Assembly (NCBI GenBank): GCA_011389935.1
Contig: JAABTJ010000020.1
Span: forward strand, 1 to 54,850
Length of the DNA stretch: 54,850 nt
DNA from: Desulfobacteraceae bacterium
Lineage (GTDB): Bacteria > Desulfobacterota > Desulfobacteria > Desulfobacterales > Desulfosalsimonadaceae
Direction of reading: 5' to 3'
Shown here: piece after piece, positions 33,201 through 40,168 of the stretch
How the letters are laid out: each line of letters opens with the position of its first letter
How positions within the stretch are numbered: position 1 is the first letter of the stretch
The notes under the pieces: model-generated
What the model was told of the DNA's origin: nothing
The model's input: only the letters and a program-made list of their open reading frames with translations
Databases searched by the model: none
Made by a program: the position numbers and the translations under genes

Positions 33201-35813
33201 CTAGCACCCGCAGAGTGACCGGCTGGAATGCAGCGTTCGGTCGATCAGTTCGTCCTTCATGGCGTCGGTGAGATCGTTGAAATATGCCGAATAACCGGAG
33301 ACGCGGACCACCAGGTCGCGGTATTTCTCCGGATGTTCGCGTGCGTCGATCAATATCGCCGGGTCGATAATGTTGAACTGTACCTGGCACCCGCCCATGT
33401 CAAAGTATCCCCTTATCAGCCAGCGCAGGAGCCGGCTCCCTTCCTCTCCCTGGATCTGATCCGGGTTGATCTTCATGTTCAGGGCGCATCCGTTTCCGAT
33501 GAGGCCGGAATCGATCTTTGCGGCCGAGGCCATGGCTGCTGTCGGGCCGAGCCGGTCCCTTCCGTTGACGGAAGAAATACCGTTTGCCAGGGTTTCGCCG
33601 GCTTTTCGACCGCTGGGGAGGGCCGGGGTGCGGACGCCGAATCCCTGGTGCGTGGTCATGGACCAGAATCCGCCCAGATACGGCCCGCCCCGGGGGCTTT
33701 TGTGCTGGAATACCGCCCGGGTATAGATCCCGGAAACGATGCGGGCCCACCTGTCTGCCTCAACCCTGTTGATCCCGTATTTGCTGGTTTTATTAGCGAT
33801 GAGCTGCCGGATATCCTCCCGGCCTTCGTAGTTGCTGTCGACGGCGCCAAGCATTTCCGCAAGCGACAATCGCTTCTTCCGGAACACCAGTTCATCCATG
33901 GCGGAAAGCGAATCCGCAACATCCGCAAGCCCCACCCCCTGGCAGCCGACCGTGCCGTAAATCGCCCCGCCGTTATTCACCTCGATGCCGCGTTCGATAC
34001 ACCCTTCGACCAGGGTCGACAAAAACGGCGTAGGCCGGTGACGGGCGTGTGCTTTCTCGATGGCGTCATTTCCTTCGGCCGCAATGGCAAGCATATGGCG
34101 GAGCTGCGTTGTAAACCCGCCAATGATATCGTCCATTGTTTGAAAATCAAGTGCCGTACCGGTCGGCGGGCCAAATGCTTTTGTCCCGAATTTCCCGTTG
34201 TGCAAGGCAAGATGAAGGGCCATGGGAAGATTGATGAAAACGGCGCCTGCGGCCGGAAAGCTTTTCCCCGGCACCCCCCATTCCACACAGCCGACAATCG
34301 AATAATCTGCGGCATCATCTTCCTGGAAACCGGAATTGACAAGGGCCGTGGCAACCTGTTCGTCGTTGAAAAAGGCCGGCAGTCCCCCTCCTTTTTTCAG
34401 GACGTCGGCACACAGGGTCAAAAACGGGGCAGGGGTGTCGCGGTGCACCCGGACATGAAAATTCGGCTGCCGGAGCCGGACTTGATCATAGGCATGTAGA
34501 AACAGATAGGAGAGCTCATTGACCCCGTCTGAACCGTCCGGCAGGCATCCCCCCAGGGTCAGCCCGGAAGCGGAGGAAAGTCCGCTGAAAAATTCGGTGG
34601 CCCGGTCGAAAAACAGGGGGATGAGCTCGCCGGCTTTTGCGATAAAGCAGCCCAGGATTTCCAGTGCCTTCTCGGTGGTCAGGATCCCGGTCTCCAGGTC
34701 CTTGATGTAGTAGGGATACAGGTACTGGTCCACCCGGCCAAAGGAGACGCCGTGCTGGAAGTTTTCGCCGTGTACCATAACATGGGTGATAAACAGGCTT
34801 TGAACGGCTTCGTAAAACGTTGCCGCCGGTTCCGCGGGAATCCGCCGGAACATATCGGCCAGGGCGGCGAGTTCCGCTCCTCTTTCCGGGTTTTTTTCGG
34901 CTGCCGCCTGTTCTGTCAGGTGCCGGGACCATCGCTTCCCGTACGCAATGGCCGCTTCAGCCGTGATCAGCGCGGCCTCGTAAAACGCTCGCCGCTCCTC
35001 TGTCGCTCGATTTCCCCGGGTGTCCGGCATCCGGTCCAGGTGATGGCGTATTTTTTCTTTGATGCCGTTGAATCCCATGCGGAGCACTCTCGGGTAATCC
35101 GGCGTTACGTGGGAGATGCCGGCAAATTGCGTAAGGATAAAATAGCACCCTTCCGTTGTCTGGCTGAACAGTTCGGGGTTTTTCGTATAGAGCGGTGCAA
35201 ACGCCAGTACGGAGCGGTTGAACCAGAACGGAAAGATTTCCTCCTTCAGTTCCCGGCGCTGGGCGGCATCGATCGGTATGGGATTGTTCGGCCGGGTATC
35301 GAGCCGGTCGATTTCGGGTAGCATCAGCAGTCCGCCCAGTTCCGGGTGTATGGGCGCACCTACCCGATGAGAGGAAGGGTTGCCCACGATCAGTTCCTGG
35401 TCATAGACTTTCAGTTCCATGTTGTCGAGGATGTGCCGGAACGCTTTTGCAAAGCAAAGCTGGTTTTCAGAAGGCGAAAATGGTTGGCATCGCTGATAAA
35501 AGCGGTTTAAAAGGTTGTTGGCGGCGATCTGCCAGGTGCGCTGCGGCATGCCCTTTGCCGCTTTTTTCATTGAATTGCCGTACAGGCCGTAGTGAACCCG
35601 GCGCAAGGGCTCGAGCCACTTGGGCTGCGGATCATTTCGTTTCATGTAGTCGGTCATCAGCGAGGCTTTTTGGGTGCACAGGTGATAGCCGGAATCGAGG
35701 ATGTCCTGCCGGATTTTTTTCAGCCGCTGATTTTCAGGAAAGGCCTTCAATTGATCAAGGCGAATCCGGTGGTTTTCTTGTGCCTGAAGAGAAGGGCTCG
35801 GTTGAACGCTCAT
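33201..35813 (-). CDS. Glycyl radical enzyme of unknown substrate, eliminase-like
   Basis: The ATG at 35813 overlaps the upstream epimerase stop (ATGA) and follows GGAG, giving 870 residues. The PFL-like barrel spans most of the protein. The thiyl-radical cysteine is Cys509 in YSIVGCVEWGVPGK, with Glu511 two residues on: this G-C-x-E arrangement is that of glycerol/choline/isethionate/hydroxyproline-type eliminases, not the Cys-Cys of pyruvate formate-lyase. The glycyl radical site is Gly840 in VVRVSGYSAYF. The C-terminus ends in an unusual CGC. Glu511 is followed by Trp512, unlike the Pro found in choline lyase and glycerol dehydratase as I recall them. The substrate is unassigned; neighbours suggest a hydroxylated acid carrying an amine or sulfonate leaving group. 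Confidence 0.92.
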   Translation of the reverse strand: MSVQPSPSLQAQENHRIRLDQLKAFPENQRLKKIRQDILDSGYHLCTQKASLMTDYMKRNDPQPKWLEPLRRVHYGLYGNSMKKAAKGMPQRTWQIAANNLLNRFYQRCQPFSPSENQLCFAKAFRHILDNMELKVYDQELIVGNPSSHRVGAPIHPELGGLLMLPEIDRLDTRPNNPIPIDAAQRRELKEEIFPFWFNRSVLAFAPLYTKNPELFSQTTEGCYFILTQFAGISHVTPDYPRVLRMGFNGIKEKIRHHLDRMPDTRGNRATEERRAFYEAALITAEAAIAYGKRWSRHLTEQAAAEKNPERGAELAALADMFRRIPAEPAATFYEAVQSLFITHVMVHGENFQHGVSFGRVDQYLYPYYIKDLETGILTTEKALEILGCFIAKAGELIPLFFDRATEFFSGLSSASGLTLGGCLPDGSDGVNELSYLFLHAYDQVRLRQPNFHVRVHRDTPAPFLTLCADVLKKGGGLPAFFNDEQVATALVNSGFQEDDAADYSIVGCVEWGVPGKSFPAAGAVFINLPMALHLALHNGKFGTKAFGPPTGTALDFQTMDDIIGGFTTQLRHMLAIAAEGNDAIEKAHARHRPTPFLSTLVEGCIERGIEVNNGGAIYGTVGCQGVGLADVADSLSAMDELVFRKKRLSLAEMLGAVDSNYEGREDIRQLIANKTSKYGINRVEADRWARIVSGIYTRAVFQHKSPRGGPYLGGFWSMTTHQGFGVRTPALPSGRKAGETLANGISSVNGRDRLGPTAAMASAAKIDSGLIGNGCALNMKINPDQIQGEEGSRLLRWLIRGYFDMGGCQVQFNIIDPAILIDAREHPEKYRDLVVRVSGYSAYFNDLTDAMKDELIDRTLHSSRSLCGC

Positions 35814-36811
35814 TTGAATGCTCCTTTTCCTGCCGGTATAGACGCTCCTTTGCGATGATCGGCCACGCATTCCCGAATGCCGTCTATCAGCCCGATTTTC
35901 GGCTCAAACCCCATCTCGCGGGTCATTCGTCGGGTACTGTAATCGTAGGGGCGGCCGACATTGCGCACCCCGTAGCGGGTCACAAGGGGCGGTTTTCCCG
36001 TAAACCAAGATGCCAGCTCCAGTGAGGCCGCCAGCACCATTGCCGGGCCATACGGGATATGGCGGTCAGGGGCCGGCACGCCCAGGGCCGCGGCGGTTGC
36101 AGCGATAAATTGGTTCCAGTCCGGGTTGTTCGGGTGGTTCAGGTTGTAGGTCCGGCCGATGGCATCCCGGCGATTCAATACCAGGCAAACGAAATCGGCC
36201 GCGTCGTTCACATGGATCGCATCCACTGCATGGTCCCCCCTGCCGATCATTCTTGCCCTGCCGGCGGCTAAATTTTCGATGAGCTTCGGAAGAAACAGCC
36301 GGTCCCCGGGGCCGTATATCATGGTCGGCCGGATAACGGTTGCATCGAGTTCCCCCCTTTCTTCACCAGCGCGCACCACCTCTTCCGCTTCGATTTTGGT
36401 GTCGCCGTAAGGATCGTTGATCTTTTTCATGGGCGCTTCTTCGTCCAGTCGTTTTCCGGAAACCCGCCCGTACACCGATACCGAGCTCATGTGAATGAAC
36501 CGCCGGACACCCGATGCGACGGCGGCCCGGACGACGTTATTCGTGCCGTCTACGTTCAGGCGGCGACATTGCGCCCAGGTCACCCCGTACCCGACCGCAC
36601 CGGCCAGATGAATCACCGCATCCATGCCGTCCATGGCGTTGATAAGGGTTTCGGGGCGGGTTATGTCGCCGCGGACGCACCGAACGTCGCTCCAGTCGGG
36701 TACGGCTTCTTCGGGAAGAAGGAGCGCGGTCAAGTCGTGGCCGTCAAGGCCCAGGCGATGGACAATGGCCCGGCCGACAAATCCGGAAGCCCCGGTTAGG
36801 AACACTCTCAT
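35810..36811 (-). CDS. NAD(P)-dependent epimerase/dehydratase (extended SDR)
   Basis: The 333-residue protein has the extended-SDR cofactor motif LTGASGFVG (5-13), VIHLAGAVGYG near 66-76, the serine segment HMSSVSVYG, and the catalytic YGDTK (Tyr135, Lys139). The end resembles 3-beta-hydroxysteroid dehydrogenase/dihydroflavonol reductase-type members more than sugar epimerases. I infer an alcohol dehydrogenase or epimerase step in the same pathway as the GRE. It is three bases after the classical SDR gene and overlaps the GRE gene, so it is tightly coupled. Confidence 0.82.
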   Translation of the reverse strand: MRVFLTGASGFVGRAIVHRLGLDGHDLTALLLPEEAVPDWSDVRCVRGDITRPETLINAMDGMDAVIHLAGAVGYGVTWAQCRRLNVDGTNNVVRAAVASGVRRFIHMSSVSVYGRVSGKRLDEEAPMKKINDPYGDTKIEAEEVVRAGEERGELDATVIRPTMIYGPGDRLFLPKLIENLAAGRARMIGRGDHAVDAIHVNDAADFVCLVLNRRDAIGRTYNLNHPNNPDWNQFIAATAAALGVPAPDRHIPYGPAMVLAASLELASWFTGKPPLVTRYGVRNVGRPYDYSTRRMTREMGFEPKIGLIDGIRECVADHRKGASIPAGKGAFK

Positions 36812-36814
36812 CGG

Positions 36815-37615
36815 CTACAATACCTCCGCGCGCCGCACCAGTATGCGATACAATCCAGGGAAGTACCGGTATACATAAACGCCCCATTTTCCCTGCCCCT
36901 TGCCCAGGACGATCAACGCCTTTTTCTGGGCGGTCGCCCTGACAATGGCCCTCGCGCATTGGGCCGGCGTGATGCCCTTGTCGATCTGACTGTCCATTCG
37001 CTTGAACCGGCCGCCGTTTTCGGTCAATGCCTTGATCGATATCTCCGTTCTAACGGCGGAAGGCGCCGCAAGGGTTACGCGAATTCCGTCGTCGTAGACC
37101 TCGGCCCGAAGTGTTTCGAAAAAACCGTGCAGCGCATGTTTGGCGGCACAGTATGCCGATCGAAGAGGGAGCGCGATCAACCCGGCCACGCTGGTGGTCA
37201 CCACGATATGCCCGGAACCGCGCCCGGTCATGTGTGGGAGGACCGCCTTGGTAAGCGCGATGTGGCCGAAATAATCGATTTCCATAATTTTCCGATCCAC
37301 TTCAATGAGCGTGTCCTTTGCCATGGAGCGTTGACTGATGCCGCCGTTGTTTACCAGTATATCCACACAACCCCACAGACCCTGCGCCTCTGCCGCCTTT
37401 TGCGCCATCGAGGCCGTGTCGGCAAGATCGAGAAAAAGGGATACGGCTTGATAATTCCGCCTGCGGCACTCTTCCACCACGCGATTCAGTTCGTCCGGCT
37501 CATTTGAGGAAAGGATCAGCCGCGCTCCGGATTCTCCCCACTCATAGGCCAGGGCTTCACCGATACCTGAAGACGCACCGGTAATCCAGACCACTTTGTC
37601 TGTAAAGTTGTTCAT
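36815..37615 (-). CDS. Classical short-chain dehydrogenase/reductase
   Basis: The 266-residue protein has TGASSGIG (12-19) for the cofactor, VNNGG (88-92), and the catalytic Ser142, Tyr155 and Lys159 (YCAAK). An extended C-terminus (about 240-266) is hydrophobic and basic, reminiscent of DHRS7-type enzymes. In this operon it could oxidise a beta-hydroxy acid to the beta-keto acid used by the BKACE enzyme. Cofactor choice is uncertain: Ser36-Ser37-Asn38 after the second strand does not show the usual NAD-type aspartate. Confidence 0.85.
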   Translation of the reverse strand: MNNFTDKVVWITGASSGIGEALAYEWGESGARLILSSNEPDELNRVVEECRRRNYQAVSLFLDLADTASMAQKAAEAQGLWGCVDILVNNGGISQRSMAKDTLIEVDRKIMEIDYFGHIALTKAVLPHMTGRGSGHIVVTTSVAGLIALPLRSAYCAAKHALHGFFETLRAEVYDDGIRVTLAAPSAVRTEISIKALTENGGRFKRMDSQIDKGITPAQCARAIVRATAQKKALIVLGKGQGKWGVYVYRYFPGLYRILVRRAEVL

Positions 37616-37620
37616 ACGGG

Positions 37621-39003
37621 TTATTTACCTCGGTTCGATTCGGTTTCTCCGCGAAGCCGTCTGAGCCATTGCTCGGGTTCCGATTTCAATAATTGGTGCA
37701 GAGATTGAATCCTTTTGCGTTGCAATACCGCATAGGCCATTGATAACAGGACAATTCCGAAAAACACAAAGCTGGCTTTGCCGATAGCGACGCAGAAAAA
37801 AAAGAAGATTAATGTGTTCAATATGATGATCGCGATGCAGACGGCTTTGTTAAGCGTCCCGGACACCTTGATGGACGCATTTGAAAACATGCCGGGTAAC
37901 CGGGAGGGCAGCACCAGGCCGGCTAAGCTCACGACCGTAATCGCCAGGATGAGTCCCAGATTAAGCATTGAGCCGAAAAACATCAGGGAAGGAATAGTGA
38001 CCAGTGAGACCACGCAGATCAGCCAGCAGAGGGTAAGCCCCCAATAGGGGGAGCCGAAACGGGGATGGACCCGCCCCAGGATTTCCGGCAGCAGGCCATC
38101 CTTGGCCAACACCATGATGCCACGGGAAGCAATGGCGAAAATACCATTGATAGTGGTCGCACAGGCTCCCAGGGCACCGCCCACAATGAAAAAAACAAGG
38201 GCCGGCCGGGACATGAACTGCTCGGCAACATGAATGAGTGATTTGCCTTCCAGCCACTCCCATGGAACTGCCCCCACTGAAATCACAAGGATCATCAGGT
38301 AAAGCGCAATCACCAGGATCATACCCAGCAGCAGGACCCTGGGGAAGATGCGGCGGGCCGTTATCACTTCTCCGCCCAAATCGATGATAAAGAAACCTCC
38401 TGTGCAGAACGTGAACAGAAGACCGGCAGCAGCAAAAACCCCTCCCGCGCCCATTGGAAACAGGGTGTTGAAGTTCGACGCTTTCACATGCGGAGCTCCT
38501 GTAACGATGAATATGAAAAGCGTTGCCATGAGGAGGACAAACATTATGATCTGAATGCGCGTGGCCAGGCTGATGCCCAGAAGGTTGATTATGTAAAAGA
38601 AGGTCAAAACGCCGACACCGACCGCGATCGGGTGGACCGGTGCGATGTGTGTAAGGAAGGAGCCAAAAGCCAGGCCAAACAGCGGCTGGGCACCGATGAG
38701 GATGCAAATGGTGAGGCTTAGCATAACCACAAGCGCCATGGTGGGATGGACCATCTGCGCATACCGGTAGGAGCCGCACGTGGTCGGCTGGGAAGAGGAG
38801 AGGATGCTGTAAGGCAGTACGGCGAGCAAGGCCGGTAATGCTGAAATCAACATCGCTATCGGCAGCGCCGGTCCGCTCAATCCGGCCGCCAGGGAAGTCA
38901 GGGCGAAAAGCGATCCGCCGATGTTCAGCCCCACCCACATGGCCAAAAGCCCCCAGAAGCCGATACTGGGAATGAGCTCTCCGTTGAAGGTGACATTGCT
39001 CAA
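37621..39003 (-). CDS. APC-superfamily amino acid/amine permease
   Basis: The start is TTG 39003 with AAGGAG nine bases upstream; 460 residues. Twelve hydrophobic helices can be outlined. Helix 1 carries the APC signature WVGLNIGGSLFALTS, where the unwound glycine-rich part binds the amino group of substrates. The basic cytoplasmic tail is about 40 residues. It would be the uptake system of the GRE pathway and points to an amino acid, amine or betaine-like substrate. It begins 13 bases after the BKACE gene. Confidence 0.85.
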   Translation of the reverse strand: MSNVTFNGELIPSIGFWGLLAMWVGLNIGGSLFALTSLAAGLSGPALPIAMLISALPALLAVLPYSILSSSQPTTCGSYRYAQMVHPTMALVVMLSLTICILIGAQPLFGLAFGSFLTHIAPVHPIAVGVGVLTFFYIINLLGISLATRIQIIMFVLLMATLFIFIVTGAPHVKASNFNTLFPMGAGGVFAAAGLLFTFCTGGFFIIDLGGEVITARRIFPRVLLLGMILVIALYLMILVISVGAVPWEWLEGKSLIHVAEQFMSRPALVFFIVGGALGACATTINGIFAIASRGIMVLAKDGLLPEILGRVHPRFGSPYWGLTLCWLICVVSLVTIPSLMFFGSMLNLGLILAITVVSLAGLVLPSRLPGMFSNASIKVSGTLNKAVCIAIIILNTLIFFFFCVAIGKASFVFFGIVLLSMAYAVLQRKRIQSLHQLLKSEPEQWLRRLRGETESNRGK

Positions 39004-39016
39004 GGTATGCTTCTCC

Positions 39017-39895
39017 TTATTTCAGGCCGAGCATGATTCTGGTTTCTTCGACCGTGGCCGGTTCGCGGCCGATCTCCCGGACAATCCGCACCATCCGTTC
39101 GACCAGCTGCGCGTTTCCCTTTGCCTTTTCCCCTTTTCGATAATAAACGGTGTCTTCCAGGCCGGTCCGTACGTTCCCCCCCATGGTCATTGCCATGACC
39201 GTGGTCGGAACATGGTGTTTTCCGATGGTGACGACCTGCCAGCTCGACCCCTCGGGAATGGCATCCAGCATGCAGATCAGATTGGCGGCAGTGGCCGGCG
39301 CCCCTCCCATGATACCGAGGACGATGCTGAAGTGAAGGGGTGGGGTGAGCACGCCTTTGTCCACCAGTGCAAGGGTGTTGGCGATATGACTCAGGTCGTA
39401 GACTTCGATCTCGACGCCAAAACCCTTGTTTTGGCATTGTCCGGCATATTGCTCGTTAAACGATAGCGGGTTGTTAAAGGTCCCCGACCCGTAAGGCGTG
39501 CGGAATTCGAAAGTGCCGGCGTTGATCGTATGCATTTCGGGTTCCGGTTCGATGGTCAGCAATGCCAGACGTTCTTCAAGGGTTGGCTGGATGATGTTAA
39601 GCGCTTCGTCGACCCGGGCGCCGATGCCGTTGCCGATCTGGCGTATGATCGGGCATGCCTCCCCGATCATTCGGACCGATTGGTTGTACGTGCCGATATC
39701 GGGAGTATTCTGGCCGTCTGCCCCCCGGACATGGAGATGCAAAACGGCCGCGCCCGCGTTGTAGCAGTCCAGCGCATCCCGGGCCTGCTCCTCCGCCGTG
39801 ATGGGGATGGCTTCATTGGCCCATTTTCCATGGATGCCGCCGGTTATGGCCGCGGTAATGATCACTTTGTCGCTTGAGGCAAGATTGGCTTTCAT
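39017..39895 (-). CDS. Beta-keto acid cleavage enzyme (BKACE, DUF849, Kce-like)
   Basis: The 292-residue TIM-barrel protein shows the BKACE start VIITAAITGGIHGK (11-24), the zinc ligands in VLHLHVRG (His53, His55), and the late acidic ligand in RTGLEDT (Glu247). The family transfers the acyl part of a beta-keto acid to CoA from acetyl-CoA, giving acetoacetate and a new acyl-CoA; known substrates include 3-keto-5-aminohexanoate and dehydrocarnitine. It is the first gene after the sigma-54 promoter. The beta-keto acid may be made by the SDR enzymes or directly by the GRE. Confidence 0.9.
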   Translation of the reverse strand: MKANLASSDKVIITAAITGGIHGKWANEAIPITAEEQARDALDCYNAGAAVLHLHVRGADGQNTPDIGTYNQSVRMIGEACPIIRQIGNGIGARVDEALNIIQPTLEERLALLTIEPEPEMHTINAGTFEFRTPYGSGTFNNPLSFNEQYAGQCQNKGFGVEIEVYDLSHIANTLALVDKGVLTPPLHFSIVLGIMGGAPATAANLICMLDAIPEGSSWQVVTIGKHHVPTTVMAMTMGGNVRTGLEDTVYYRKGEKAKGNAQLVERMVRIVREIGREPATVEETRIMLGLK

Positions 39896-39970
39896 TCATT
39901 TTCTCCTTTACCAGTATACGGAAAACAGTGGTTTTGACTCGCATGAGGAGGTATGCGCACCAATTACGGA

Positions 39971-39986
39971 TGCAACTATGATGCCA
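39971..39986 (-). promoter_or_regulatory. Sigma-54 (-24/-12) promoter of the GRE operon
   Basis: On the minus strand TGGCA (39986-39982), six bases, and TTGCA (39975-39971) match the -24/-12 consensus with exact spacing. The start of transcription would fall near 39960, about 65 bases before the BKACE ATG. The divergent gene encodes a sigma-54 activator. Confidence 0.82.
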
Positions 39987-39992
39987 CAGTGC

Positions 39993-40027
39993 GGCAAAAG
40001 TCGGCACAATTGAAGCCGGCTTTTGCC
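39993..40027. promoter_or_regulatory. Inverted repeat, candidate activator (UAS) or operator site
   Basis: Two 13-base arms (GGCAAAAGTCGGC at 39993 and GCCGGCTTTTGCC ending 40027) match in 12 of 13 positions around a nine-base centre. A third half-site, GGCAAAAGC, lies at 40088-40096. The repeat starts only seven bases upstream of the -24 element, closer than usual for a UAS, so it may also serve for autoregulation. Confidence 0.6.
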
Positions 40028-40097
40028 AAACCTTAGAAAGAGTGCATCAAAAGGGGGCGGAAAGGGAGAACCGGGCGCGAATATTCTGGCAAAAGCT

Positions 40098-40132
40098 ATT
40101 GCATATTTCAATACTGGATTGTAATATGCAAT
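40098..40132. promoter_or_regulatory. A/T-rich inverted repeat upstream of the activator gene
   Basis: ATTGCATATT and AATATGCAAT form perfect 10-base arms with a 15-base centre. It ends 36 bases before the activator ATG and could be the operator or hold the promoter of the activator gene. Confidence 0.5.
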
Positions 40133-40168
40133 AATTCATGGTCCAGTCAATATTCCCGGAGGTGAATG

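Noticed and set aside
33228..34499. A 423-codon plus-strand open frame within the GRE gene
   Set aside because: Antisense to the GRE, including its Cys509 and Gly840 regions; no domain seen.
33201..35813. Calling the GRE choline TMA-lyase, pyruvate formate-lyase or benzylsuccinate synthase
   Set aside because: No microcompartment genes or GCVEP motif for choline lyase, no Cys-Cys pair for pyruvate formate-lyase, and no small Bss subunits. Only the eliminase-like class is supported.
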